NCBI GenBank assembly: GCA_016718345.1
Contig: JADKDN010000016.1
Location: 1 to 37,790, forward strand
Direction: 5' to 3'
Length of the DNA stretch: 37,790 nucleotides
From: Flavobacterium sp.
GTDB taxonomy: Bacteria; Bacteroidota; Bacteroidia; Flavobacteriales; Flavobacteriaceae
A program made the position numbers and the translations under genes. Position 1 is the first letter of the stretch. Each line of letters starts with the position of its first letter. Below are positions 8,172 through 16,756 of the stretch, piece by piece. The notes beneath the pieces were generated by a model, which ran no database searches, was not told the origin of the DNA, and saw only the letters and a program-made list of their open reading frames with translations.

Positions 8172-8863
8172 GTTATTGCCAAAGCTCGAACAAGGTCTTC
8201 TTTCTTGTTTCGGCTTAAAGGTATTTTTGTAATTCCGATTTCTGCAAATTTACTGTTGAAACGTTCTACTTTATCAATATTTATAATATAGGATTTATGT
8301 ACTCTAATGAATTTGTCTTTCGATAAATCTTTTTCAAAGGACTTCATAGTAGAGAGTACAAGATTGCTATCTTCTTCGGTAACTACTTTTACATAATCGC
8401 CAAACGCTTCAATCCATTTAATTTTAGATGTGAATATTTTTAGTTTTTTAAGATTACTCTTAATAAATATATGTTCTCCATCTTCTTCTTGATTTTCTTT
8501 TTTAAGTAAATGAAAATCCATAGCACGTTTCACAGAAGCATTAAAACGATCCAGAGCAATTGGTTTTTGTAGGTAATCCGTTGCATCATAATCGAACGCT
8601 TTCATGGCGTACTCTGCCTTAGACGTGATAAAGATGATCTGAGGTTTCGTCTTTAATCCGTCTAGAAAATCAAAACCGCTAATGACTGGCATTTCAATAT
8701 CGAGAAATATTAAGTCAACGGTATGAACCGACATGCAATTTTTTGCTTCAATTGCATTAGAAAAATCTCCAATTAAATTTAAATTTGGATGATTATTCAC
8801 TAACTTTGCAATGATCATTCTCTGAATAGAACTATCATCGACAACTACACAATTTAGTTTCAT
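8168..8863 (-). CDS. LytTR-family response regulator
   Basis: Two-domain transcription regulator of 231 residues. The receiver has VVVDDSSIQRM (acidic pair Asp8-Asp9), the phospho-acceptor Asp in DLIFLDIEMPVISG (near residue 55), FITSK, and the Lys of DYLQKPI. The C-terminal LytTR DNA-binding domain (about 130-231) has IKWIEAFGDYVKVV, FEKDLSKDKFIRVHKSYIIN and KIPLSRNKKEDL. Its partner is usually a LytS/YehU-type histidine kinase. None is encoded nearby, so the signal is unknown. It is transcribed toward priA with a 4-base tail overlap, and its start lies back to back with the rpsF promoter. Confidence 0.92.
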   Translation of the reverse strand: MKLNCVVVDDSSIQRMIIAKLVNNHPNLNLIGDFSNAIEAKNCMSVHTVDLIFLDIEMPVISGFDFLDGLKTKPQIIFITSKAEYAMKAFDYDATDYLQKPIALDRFNASVKRAMDFHLLKKENQEEDGEHIFIKSNLKKLKIFTSKIKWIEAFGDYVKVVTEEDSNLVLSTMKSFEKDLSKDKFIRVHKSYIINIDKVERFNSKFAEIGITKIPLSRNKKEDLVRALAIT

Positions 8864-8971
8864 AATTTTATTTTATTATAGATTTGGTTCGACGAAAGTA
8901 TAACCATTTTTCTAATTAACCTAACGTTTGTCGGTTTTTTTTGCTTTACAACGACAAAAAATCATTTTTTC

Positions 8972-9001
8972 TTGTTTATTTAAAAAAAAAGATTACTTTT
9001 G
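8972..9001 (+). promoter_or_regulatory. Bacteroidota-type promoter for rpsF-rpsR-rplI
   Basis: TTG at 8972-8974 and a perfect TAnnTTTG box (TACTTTTG) at 8994-9001 are separated by 19 bases. This matches the primary sigma factor consensus known for Bacteroidota. The rpsF start lies 31 bases downstream, leaving a short AT-rich leader. Confidence 0.7.
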
Positions 9002-9031
9002 CAAAAATTAACATTTTAATACAAAATTTTT

Positions 9032-9373
9032 ATGAATCATTATGAAACTGTTTTCATTTTAAATCCCGTTTTATCTGAAGTTCAGGTAAAGGAAACAGTG
9101 AGCAAATTCGAAGAATTTCTTACGTCCAGAGGAGCAGAAATGATATCAAAAGAGGATTGGGGCTTGAAAAAGATGGCTTACGAAATCCAAAACAAGAAAA
9201 GTGGTTTTTACCATTTATTCGAATTCAAAGTAGCACCAGAGGTTTTGCTAGCTTTGGAAACTGAATTTAGGAGAGATGAAAGAGTAATGCGTTTCCTGAC
9301 AGTGACTATGGACAAACATGCAATCTCTTGGGCAGAAAGAAGAAGAACTAAATTAAAAGCAGCTAAAGCATAA
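9032..9373 (+). CDS. rpsF: 30S ribosomal protein S6
   Basis: Component of the small-subunit platform that binds 16S rRNA as a heterodimer with S18. The 113 residues show the S6 pattern: HYETVFILNP start, GAEMISKEDWGLKKMAYEI, KSGFYHLFEF, and EFRRDERVMRFLTV, ending in a basic tail (RRRTKLKAAKA). Length is normal. It is first in the rpsF-rpsR-rplI operon, four bases before rpsR, behind a consensus promoter. Confidence 0.97.
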   Translation: MNHYETVFILNPVLSEVQVKETVSKFEEFLTSRGAEMISKEDWGLKKMAYEIQNKKSGFYHLFEFKVAPEVLLALETEFRRDERVMRFLTVTMDKHAISWAERRRTKLKAAKA

Positions 9374-9377
9374 CATC

Positions 9378-9674
9378 ATGGCAACATTACAACAATCCGC
9401 TTCAGGAAAGAAAGATGGAGATATCAGATATCTTACACCTTTAAATATAGAAACAAATAAAACTAAAAAGTATTGTCGTTTCAAAAAGTCAGGAATTAAG
9501 TATGTAGATTATAAAGATGCTGACTTTTTATTGAAATTTGTAAATGAGCAAGGAAAAATTCTTCCTCGTCGTTTAACTGGTACTTCATTAAAATACCAAA
9601 GAAAAGTGTCAGTAGCTGTAAAAAGAGCTAGACATTTAGCTTTAATGCCATATGTGGCAGATTTACTAAAATAA
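9378..9674 (+). CDS. rpsR: 30S ribosomal protein S18
   Basis: Small-subunit platform protein and partner of S6. The 98 residues include the S18 core: IRYLTPLNIETNKTKKYCRF, IKYVDYKDADFLLKFVNEQG, KILPRRLTGTSLKYQRKVS and the basic RARHLALMPYVADLLK end. The N-terminal extension of about 20 residues is usual in Bacteroidota. It is translated just after rpsF, with a 4-base gap. Confidence 0.97.
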   Translation: MATLQQSASGKKDGDIRYLTPLNIETNKTKKYCRFKKSGIKYVDYKDADFLLKFVNEQGKILPRRLTGTSLKYQRKVSVAVKRARHLALMPYVADLLK

Positions 9675-9685
9675 TAATTAATTAA

Positions 9686-9737
9686 GTTGTTGCCACGCCA
9701 TGGGCGGGCTAACTTCTAATAATACAAGGACAACAAC
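9686..9737 (+). promoter_or_regulatory. Hairpin leader before rplI (candidate translational control element)
   Basis: GTTGTTG (9686-9692) is perfectly complementary to CAACAAC (9731-9737), which ends immediately before the rplI ATG. Inside lies a second, G+C-rich dyad: GCC-A-CGCC, loop ATG, GGCG-GGC (about 9692-9709), striking in AT-rich DNA. The outer stem would cover the initiation region of rplI. S6:S18 feedback on a structured mRNA element is known for this operon in other bacteria, but I cannot show that this structure is that element. Confidence 0.4.
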
Positions 9738-10181
9738 ATGGAAATTATATTAAAAAAAGACGTTCAAAATGTAGGCTTTAAAGACGATGTGGTATCTGTG
9801 AAAGCAGGTTATGGTCGTAACTTTTTAATTCCTCAAGGTTTTGCTCAATTAGCAACTCCTTCTGCAAAAAAAGTTTTAGCTGAAAATTTAAAACAAAAAG
9901 CACACAAAGAAGCTAAAATCATTGGCGATGCAAAAGCATTAGCTGAAACTTTAAAAGCTCTTGAAATTAAAATCGCTGCTAAAGCAGGTGGAGAAAAATT
10001 ATTTGGTTCAATAACAAATAGTGATATTGCTGAAGCATTAGAAAAAGCTGGTCATGTTATTGATAGAAAATTCATCACTAGCGGAATTGTAAAAAGAACT
10101 GGTAAATATGCTGCAACTATCCGTTTACACAGAGATGTTGTTATTGATTTACCTTATGAAATCGTTGCTGAAAAAGCATAA
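9738..10181 (+). CDS. rplI: 50S ribosomal protein L9
   Basis: Large-subunit protein at the base of the L1 stalk. The N-terminal domain is canonical: MEIILKKDVQNVGFKDDVV, VKAGYGRNFLIPQGFA. It is followed by the long connecting helix rich in Ala/Lys and a C-terminal domain with AGGEKLFGSITNSDIAEAL and TGKYAATIRLHRDV. At 147 residues the length is normal. It is the last gene of the ribosomal operon, closed by the intrinsic terminator 20 bases downstream. Confidence 0.97.
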   Translation: MEIILKKDVQNVGFKDDVVSVKAGYGRNFLIPQGFAQLATPSAKKVLAENLKQKAHKEAKIIGDAKALAETLKALEIKIAAKAGGEKLFGSITNSDIAEALEKAGHVIDRKFITSGIVKRTGKYAATIRLHRDVVIDLPYEIVAEKA

Positions 10182-10201
10182 TTTTATTTACCATACAATA
10201 A

Positions 10202-10230
10202 AATCCCGACTCACATCGGGATTTTTTTTT
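10202..10230 (+). terminator. Intrinsic terminator of the rpsF operon
   Basis: AATCCCGA (10202-10209) pairs with TCGGGATT (10216-10223) around a 6-base loop, followed by a T run to 10230. Confidence 0.85.
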
Positions 10231-10233
10231 GAT

Positions 10234-10317
10234 GTTATTGCGAGGAATGGAGCAATAGCATCACTTTGACAAATGATTAACAATTAATGAGATTGCTTCG
10301 TGTCTCAGGATGACAAA
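10234..10317. repeat. Interspersed inverted repeat (ATTGCGAGGAA / GATTGCTTCG type)
   Basis: ATTGCGAGGAATGGAGCAAT (10238-10257) and GATTGCTTCGTGTCTC... ATGACA (10291-10314) are degenerate inverted copies of one motif. Words of this kind (GCGAGGAACGAAGCAAT and its complement) are common dispersed intergenic repeats in Flavobacteriia. It fills the gap between the rplI terminator and the DUF6495 gene, and its right end abuts that gene's ATG. Confidence 0.5.
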
Positions 10318-10319
10318 CA

Positions 10320-10793
10320 ATGAAATACACAAGATTAACCAAAGAACAATTTGAGGAATTGCACCCTGAGTTTATCAATTTTCTAGCCACACAAGCTATT
10401 GATAAAGCGGAATGGGACAAATTGAAAACAGAAAAACCAGAAGTAGCAGAACAAGAGCTAGATGTTTTCTCCGATTTAATTTGGGAAGGAGTTTTAACTA
10501 GAGCTGAATTTTTAGAGCATTTTTCTAAGAATCATGTATTCCTTTTTCAATGTTTTGATACTTATATAGAGTCTATTGTATTAAAATCGATGGTGCCTGA
10601 AGTCGATTTTTTAACAAAAGAAGGGTTGCAGTGGTTGAGCGATAATATGTTTACTGACACTATCGAAATGAAAGTTGGTAGAAAAGAGTTTACAGAAGAT
10701 AGGAACACATCTATTTTTGAGTTGATACAACAAGGTTCGTTTTTAAGTGACGGACAATTGTATCAGCAAATTAAGACAATCATAGAATCCTAA
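10320..10793 (+). CDS. DUF6495 family protein (conserved hypothetical)
   Basis: A soluble, acidic, mostly helical protein of 157 residues starting MKYTRLTKEQFEELHPEFIN and containing LDVFSDLIWEGVLTRAEFLEHFS and a C-terminal ELIQQGSFLSDGQLYQQI. No signal peptide or membrane segment is visible. I recognise it as a Bacteroidota-restricted conserved family (DUF6495) without known function. It lies between the ribosomal operon terminator and ligA and has its own downstream terminator, so it is probably a single-gene unit. Confidence 0.75.
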   Translation: MKYTRLTKEQFEELHPEFINFLATQAIDKAEWDKLKTEKPEVAEQELDVFSDLIWEGVLTRAEFLEHFSKNHVFLFQCFDTYIESIVLKSMVPEVDFLTKEGLQWLSDNMFTDTIEMKVGRKEFTEDRNTSIFELIQQGSFLSDGQLYQQIKTIIES

Positions 10794-10814
10794 TTTTTTT
10801 GTTAAGATTCCTTT

Positions 10815-10869
10815 AAATTGGTTATTTTAGTACACGTTTTTAAATACTAAAATAGCCAATTTTTATTTT
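10815..10869 (+). terminator. Intrinsic terminator between the DUF6495 gene and ligA
   Basis: AAATTGGTTATTTTAGTA (10815-10832) pairs with TACTAAAATAGCCAATTT (10845-10862) as an 18-bp stem with one G-U pair. It is followed by TTTATTTT, immediately before the ligA ATG at 10871. Being so close to ligA, the stem might also affect ligA initiation. Confidence 0.7.
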
Positions 10870-10870
10870 C

Positions 10871-12876
10871 ATGGATATTCAACAAATTATTACATCTTTA
10901 AGGGAGGAAATAAATCTTCATAATCATAAGTATTACGTTTTAGACAAACCCACTATATCTGACTATGAATTTGATTTAAAACTAAAAGAGCTTCAGGATT
11001 TAGAATCGAAACATCCTGAGTATTTTGATGAAAATTCACCTACACAAAGAGTAGGTGGTGCGATTACCAAAAATTTTAAAACGGTTGTTCACGATTATAG
11101 AATGTATTCTCTGGATAATTCCTATTCCAAAGAAGATTTAATAGATTGGGAAAATAGAATTCAGAAAGTTTTAGGAAATGTTGTTATCGATTATACCTGT
11201 GAGTTGAAATACGATGGTGCATCCATAAGCATTACTTATGAAAATGGGAAACTGAAACGAGCAGTTACCCGTGGTGATGGATTTCAAGGTGATGATGTAA
11301 CGGCCAATATTAAAACTATTAAATCAATTCCGTTGCAACTGAATGGTAGAAATTATCCCGAAAAGTTTGACATTCGAGGAGAAATCATTTTGCCTTTTGA
11401 AGGATTTGAAAAAATGAACCAGGAGCTAATTGAAATAGGAGAGACTCCATATTCCAATCCTAGAAATACAGCTTCTGGAAGTTTAAAATTGCAGGACAGT
11501 ACCGAAGTAGCGAAAAGACCGCTGGATTGCTTGTTGTATTTTTTAATTGGAAATAATTTACCTTTTAACACTCAGTTTGATGGACTAGAAACGGCCAGAG
11601 AATGGGGTTTTAAAGTTCCGAAAGAAGCCAGATTAGCTCATACTCTAGATGAAGTATTTGAATATATTAATTATTGGGATACTCACAGACACAATTTACC
11701 GTATGAAACAGATGGAGTAGTTGTAAAGGTGAATCGTTTTCAGTATCAGGAGGAGTTGGGTTACACAGCTAAATCTCCTCGTTGGGCAATGGCTTATAAA
11801 TTCAAATCGGAACAAGTTTCCACAAAGTTGAGTTCTATTTCGTATCAAGTAGGTAGAACTGGGGCAATTACACCTGTAGCCAATCTTGAACCTGTACAGT
11901 TAGCAGGAACTATTGTAAAGCGAGCTTCTTTGCATAATGCAGACCAAATAGAAAAATTAGATATTCGGATTGGTGATACTGTTTTTGTGGAAAAAGGAGG
12001 AGAGATTATTCCAAAAATTATTGCCGTTGATTTATCCAAAAGACAGGATAACTCTATACCTACAAAATATATTACTCATTGTCCAGAATGCAATACAGAA
12101 TTAGTTCGCACTGATGGAGAAGCAAATCATTATTGCCCCAATTTTTATGGTTGTCCGCCACAAATTATAGGAAGAATTCAGCATTTTATTTCTCGTAAAG
12201 CTATGGATATTGAAGGTCTTGGCGGGGAAACGGTTGCATTATTGTTCAACAACGGATTGGTTCATAATTATGCTGATTTGTATGAGTTAACAGTAGAGCA
12301 AATTTTGCCTTTGGAACGAATGGCGCAAAAATCGGCCGAAAATTTAGTGAAAGGTGTCGAAAAATCTAAGAGTATTCCATTTGAAAATGTTCTATTTGCT
12401 TTAGGAATTCGTTATGTGGGTGAAACAGTAGCCAAGAAACTAGCAAAGCATTACAAAAACATTGATGCTTTGAGCCGTGCTACTATAATGGATTTAATTT
12501 TAGTAGACGAAATTGGAGTTAGAATTGCACAAAGTGTAATCGATTTTTTTGACAATCAAGAAAACAGAGTTACTATTGAGCGTTTGAAACAGCAAGGCGT
12601 TCAATTTGAAATCGTTGAGAAAGTAAATCTTAATGCAACCAACAAACTATCGGGTAAAATTTTGTAGTTTCTGGAGTTTTTTCAAAATTTTCTCGCGATG
12701 ATTTAAAGCAGACTATTGAAGACAATGGCGGAAAAGTTGGAAGCTCAATTTCTACTAAAACTGATTATGTGGTTGCAGGAGAGAATATGGGACCAGCAAA
12801 ATTAGAAAAAGCAAATCAGTTAAAAATTCCGATTATATCCGAAGATGATTTTATACAATTAGTAAATGAAAGTTAG
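10871..12876 (+). CDS. ligA: NAD-dependent DNA ligase LigA, one frameshift
   Basis: Seals nicks in replication and repair using NAD+. Domains in order: Ia (HNHKYYVLDKPTISDYEFD), the adenylation domain with the catalytic Lys in CELKYDGASI (near residue 113), RGDG, GEI and TDGVVVKVNRF, the OB fold (TGAITPVANLEPV), the four-Cys zinc finger (CPEC... CPNFYGCP), the helix-hairpin-helix region and a BRCT domain. The annotated frame stops at 12667. The BRCT domain (FVVSGVFSKFSRDDL... to ...EDDFIQLVNES) continues in the next frame to 12876. Restoring one T in ATTTTG near 12660 gives GKIFVVSG and a normal length of about 668 residues. LigA is essential, so a sequence error is the likely cause. Confidence 0.95.
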
Positions 12877-13531
12877 TACACCTTCTTTGATTTTTTATTT
12901 TCTTGTATGTGCATTGACTATTTTTTTTAGTTTGATGGGAGACGATATGTCCGCTATTTATGCAAAATCAATTGTTGTACCCTCTATTTTTATTTATTTT
13001 TTTATTGAAAATAATTATCGATTAAATTTTAAAAAAGCAGCTATCTTTTTCTTTAGTTTTATAGGAGAAATCTACTATATACTTGATAATAATTTGACCG
13101 AAGTTACTCCGATGATTTGTTTTATGCTCGTATATATTCTCTTGATAAGTATGATGCTTCGTGATCTTGAAACAATCAAGTTTATTAAAGAAAAGAGAAC
13201 ACAAATTTTGATTTTAGTGCTGTTTATTAGTGTATTTATACTAACTATTTTGAATTTAAAATTTGAAGATCTACAATTTAATTTTTCCTATTTTATTGTG
13301 TACGGTATAATTCTGGGTATAGTAACACTGTTGACTTTTACAAATTTTATTCTAAAGCCATCCTATTCCTTTTTTAACTTAGTTTTAATGTCTATTTGTT
13401 TTGTGTTTTCGGATGTCTTTTATTTGATTAATAATTTTTATTTTCCATTGACTGCATTTAAAGTTTTGGGTATCAGCACCCAAGTTTTTTCTTATTATTT
13501 TATGGTTCAGTATTTTAAACAACCTAAGTAA
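12866..13531 (+). CDS. YhhN-like multi-pass membrane protein, paralog 1
   Basis: Hydrophobic protein of 221 residues with about eight membrane segments. It resembles the three proteins that follow: SIVVPSIFIYFFIE corresponds to their KPLLIPCL-type segment, and the end FSYYFMVQYFKQP to their FAxYxxYxFVVE. The pattern is that of the YhhN/lysoplasmalogenase (TMEM86-like) family. FFFSFIGEIYYILD takes the place of the family's GD-containing segment. It overlaps the restored end of ligA by 11 bases, so it is probably co-transcribed with ligA. Lysoplasmalogenase activity should not be assumed; this copy is the most divergent of the four. Confidence 0.65.
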   Translation: MKVSTPSLIFYFLVCALTIFFSLMGDDMSAIYAKSIVVPSIFIYFFIENNYRLNFKKAAIFFFSFIGEIYYILDNNLTEVTPMICFMLVYILLISMMLRDLETIKFIKEKRTQILILVLFISVFILTILNLKFEDLQFNFSYFIVYGIILGIVTLLTFTNFILKPSYSFFNLVLMSICFVFSDVFYLINNFYFPLTAFKVLGISTQVFSYYFMVQYFKQPK

Positions 13532-13666
13532 TTAGAAAAAATGGTTTTTATAATTACTATAATTAATTGTCTATAAAGTTTTTTTTTTCTTAATATTGTT
13601 AAAAAAATAATATATTTTAACATTATCTGAATGAAATTAAACGTAAAATAATTTTAGTATAATATC

Positions 13667-14386
13667 ATGGGTAAGATAAAATTAGTTTCCAGCGAATTAA
13701 GAAAAAATGGTTTTGTAAACGGGTTGTTGGGCATTTATTTTTTTATGGCTCTAATAGAAGTAGTGGCTGAATACAGTTTGAGTACTTTTTTTGTGCTTAT
13801 CACTAAACCATTTTTAATGCCTTTACTCTTAATAATGTATCTCATTAAAAGAAGAAAGCCCAACTTGATTTATATTACATCGTTGGTATTTGCTTGGCTA
13901 TCAGGTGTTTTTTTGATGTTTACACATTACCAATTTGTACTAATTGGTACCTTTTTTTCATTGCTTTTCTTTGGTGCAATTGTTTATCTAGTTTACACGA
14001 TTTCTAGAATTTCAAATGTTATTTTTTTTGTTATTTGTTGCGCACCATTTTTATTAGGGTATCTTTTTTTTATTGTAATGGCTAATGAACAATTGGAGAA
14101 CATATATTACTTATTTGTTGTTCAAAGTATTTGTATGATTCTTTTAGGAGGTTTTGCCTCAAGTAGTTATATTTTGCATCCCAATAGATCTAATACCTAT
14201 CTGTTTATTTCCATAACATTATTTATTGTTTCTCAGTTTGTTTTAATCTTGAAGCCACGAATTTCAATACATTTTTATCAACCTATTCAGACAATTTTGT
14301 ATATTTTTGCTCAATATATTTTTTATGAATATGTTGTTTTTGAGGAAAAAAGAAGAAGATATTATGAAATTAAAAATGCTATTTAA
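13667..14386 (+). CDS. YhhN-like multi-pass membrane protein, paralog 2
   Basis: A 239-residue membrane protein with about eight hydrophobic segments. KPFLMPLLLIMYLI at 45-60 is the clearest YhhN-family word. SLVFAWLSGVFLMF follows, where the canonical family has an Asp. Later GGFASSSYILHPNRSNTYLF corresponds to GGIAVSSYMIDDNRKNSWLL of the next gene. The C terminus is charged (EEKRRRYYEIKNAI). A gap of 135 AT-rich bases separates it from paralog 1, enough for its own promoter, though none fits the consensus clearly. Function unproven. Confidence 0.7.
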   Translation: MGKIKLVSSELRKNGFVNGLLGIYFFMALIEVVAEYSLSTFFVLITKPFLMPLLLIMYLIKRRKPNLIYITSLVFAWLSGVFLMFTHYQFVLIGTFFSLLFFGAIVYLVYTISRISNVIFFVICCAPFLLGYLFFIVMANEQLENIYYLFVVQSICMILLGGFASSSYILHPNRSNTYLFISITLFIVSQFVLILKPRISIHFYQPIQTILYIFAQYIFYEYVVFEEKRRRYYEIKNAI

Positions 14387-14429
14387 ATAAGGAGCCTTGT
14401 TTTTTTGTACTTTTATTGCAAATTAAATT

Positions 14430-15113
14430 ATGATGAAAAATAATGATAAGACACTAGTTAAGGTAATTAGTAGTTTTTATTTCATAATCGCACTATACGA
14501 GATTCTTGCTTATTCTATATTCAACGAGACTTTAGTATTTTCAACTATTTCGATTCCAGTTTTGTTGATTGCTCTTTATTTTTTTGCTTCAGTAAAGCGA
14601 AATCTTCTTTTTCTTAGTATCCTAATTTTTTTATTAATTGAAAGCGTTTGGACGTTGTTTTATGATTCCAGATTTTCTGTTGGTATTATTTGCTCATCCA
14701 TCCAAAAGATAGCTCTCATCATATTGATTTTTAAACTCATAAAGTAAAGAAACTATATGTATCTTTCTATTGTTTCGTTGGCTTTTTTGTTAATTTTCCT
14801 TTATCTGTTTTCTACAACCAGCGAAACTTCCTATGTTGATTTTAAATTTTTAATGCTACAAAATATACTAACATCAGTTCTGGGAGGAATAGCAGTATCC
14901 AGTTATATGATTGATGATAATAGAAAAAACTCTTGGTTATTGATAAGTATTTTGTTGTTTATAGGGCTCAGGTTCATGCTTTTTATACAAAGTTTTTATT
15001 TAACCGATTTGACGCTACCCGTTATAAAGCCTATTATCATTACGTTGAATATTTTTGCCTATTTCACTTTGTACAAATTTGTTATTGAAGCTGAAAAAAA
15101 TGAAATAGAATAA
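14430..15113 (+). CDS. YhhN-like membrane protein, paralog 3, with in-frame stop
   Basis: Two open frames, 14430-14747 and 14757-15113, lie in the same reading frame, separated only by TAA at 14745-14747 (KLIK-stop-RNY). Read through, they give one protein of about 227 residues with the same membrane pattern as its neighbours: FSTISIPVLLIALYFF, GGIAVSSYMIDDNRKNSW, FAYFTLYKFVIEAE. Alignment with paralog 4 leaves no gap at the stop, so a single-base change (for example GAA or CAA to TAA) explains it. It could be a true nonsense mutation or a sequence error. If real, the gene is probably inactive. Confidence 0.65.
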
Positions 15114-15136
15114 CTTACTATTAAAAGACATTCGCT

Positions 15137-15823
15137 ATGGTGAATTATTTGAAACAAAACGATAAATCGGGATTTTTAATCAAAATATATTTTCTAATAA
15201 CTGCTATTTTAGTAGTTGCGGAGACTTTTAAAATAACAAATTTACTGTATTGTAGTAAGCCATTATTAATTCCTTGTTTGGTTATTCTTTATTTTTCACA
15301 TTCCAATAACAGAAGTTTTTGGTACTTGCTTGCGCTGTTTTTTGCTTTAATTTCAAATATTCTATTTATCTCTACAGATCAAGATTTCTTATTATACGGA
15401 ATTGTATCTTTTATGGTTTATAGAATACTTTCAATAGTAACGATACTTAAACTAACGGATAAAATTCTAATCTTTCCTTTAGTTCTGGCCACATTACCAT
15501 TTATTTTTATTTTTTCAGGATTGATAAATCTTACCATAAGTACAAACTCGACAAGTTTTTACCCTGTTGTTGCAAATGGTTTGTTTATTTCTGTTTTTAG
15601 TGGTATTGCCTTATCAAATTTTGTTATGAATGATAATAAACAAAATTCATGGTTAATCATAAGTGCATTGTTATTTATGGTGCTAGTCTTTTTGTTTATG
15701 TTTCAAAAATACTATATCTCAAATATTGCCTTTCAACCTTTATCTGCTTTAATTTTTTCAGTGGCTCACTATACCTTTTATAAATTTGTTGTGGAATCTG
15801 AGGAAGACATCAAACAAGAATAG
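15137..15823 (+). CDS. YhhN-like multi-pass membrane protein, paralog 4
   Basis: A 228-residue membrane protein with about eight segments. It has the KPLLIPCLVILYF word near residue 43, a SNILFIST segment where the YhhN family usually has an acidic residue, SGIALSNFVMNDNKQNSWL, and HYTFYKFVVESEE at the end. It is closest to paralog 3. It ends 14 bases inside the convergent nucleotidase gene. The four tandem copies suggest local duplication and divergence. Confidence 0.7.
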   Translation: MVNYLKQNDKSGFLIKIYFLITAILVVAETFKITNLLYCSKPLLIPCLVILYFSHSNNRSFWYLLALFFALISNILFISTDQDFLLYGIVSFMVYRILSIVTILKLTDKILIFPLVLATLPFIFIFSGLINLTISTNSTSFYPVVANGLFISVFSGIALSNFVMNDNKQNSWLIISALLFMVLVFLFMFQKYYISNIAFQPLSALIFSVAHYTFYKFVVESEEDIKQE

Positions 15824-16721
15824 CCTTTCCTTCATGAATTTTTGACTGGTCATTATCGAAATAAAAATCAATCCTTCCTAAATTTATACCATAGCATCCC
15901 ACTTGGTTTACAATTACCTCTTTTCCATCAGCATTTTTTAAAACTGTGGGTTTTTCTAAAAAGGTATGAGTATGTCCGCCAATTATCAAATCGATATCTT
16001 TAGTAAGTGTTGCTAATTTTAAATCACATATTTTATCAGGCTCGTTTTTATACTGATAGCCAAGGTGTGAAAGACAAATAATCAAATCACATTTTTCTCG
16101 ATGTTTTAATATTCGTGCCATATCCTGAGTGATTTCAACAGGATTTAGATATTCAGTTTCTTTATAGTTCTTTTTATCTACAAGTCCAGCTAATTCAACC
16201 CCAAGACTAAAGATGCCTATTTTAATTCCGTCTTTATGAATTATCTTGTATGATTTAACTATTCCATTTAAAACAGTGTTTTTAAAATCATAATTAGCAG
16301 AAACAAAATCAAAGCTAGCATTATGCATTTGCGAATAAAAGCCATCAATTCCATTGTCAAAATCGTGATTGCCCAGTGTAGCCAAATCATATTTCATCAT
16401 GCTCATCAATTTCAATTCTAATTCGCCTCCATAATAATTAAAATAGGGAGTACCCTGAAAGATATCACCTGCATCAAGTAATAAAACGTTTGGATTTTCT
16501 TGTCTTATGCTATCAATCAATGAGGCTCTTCTTGCCACTCCACCCATATTAGGATTTTTTGGATGATTAGCAGGAAACGGATCGATGTAACTGTGAACAT
16601 CATTAGTATGTAAAATCGTTAAGTGTTTCTTTTTAGATGATTCAAAGCTGCTTAGCGATAGCCCTAAACTCATTAGAGCAGTGCTTGCAGCTGTTTTTTG
16701 AATAAAATCTCTTCTTTTCAT
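15810..16721 (-). CDS. 5'-nucleotidase family metallophosphatase, N-terminal catalytic domain
   Basis: Calcineurin-like phosphoesterase domain of a 5'-nucleotidase/UshA-type enzyme, encoded as a separate 303-residue protein. It opens with a twin-arginine-like signal (MKRRDFIQKTAASTALMSLG). The metal-ligand motifs are LHTNDVHS, LLLDAGDIFQGTP, ATLGNHDFDNG, CLSHLGY and IIGGHTHTFLEKP, all intact. The substrate-binding C-terminal domain is missing here and is supplied by the gene just upstream (16757-17533) with a 35-base gap. The two are almost certainly an operon and probably act together outside the cytoplasm in nucleotide or phosphate scavenging. Confidence 0.9.
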   Translation of the reverse strand: MKRRDFIQKTAASTALMSLGLSLSSFESSKKKHLTILHTNDVHSYIDPFPANHPKNPNMGGVARRASLIDSIRQENPNVLLLDAGDIFQGTPYFNYYGGELELKLMSMMKYDLATLGNHDFDNGIDGFYSQMHNASFDFVSANYDFKNTVLNGIVKSYKIIHKDGIKIGIFSLGVELAGLVDKKNYKETEYLNPVEITQDMARILKHREKCDLIICLSHLGYQYKNEPDKICDLKLATLTKDIDLIIGGHTHTFLEKPTVLKNADGKEVIVNQVGCYGINLGRIDFYFDNDQSKIHEGKAILV

Positions 16722-16756
16722 AGGATTTTTGTGGTATTTTGCATTGTAATTTTAAA

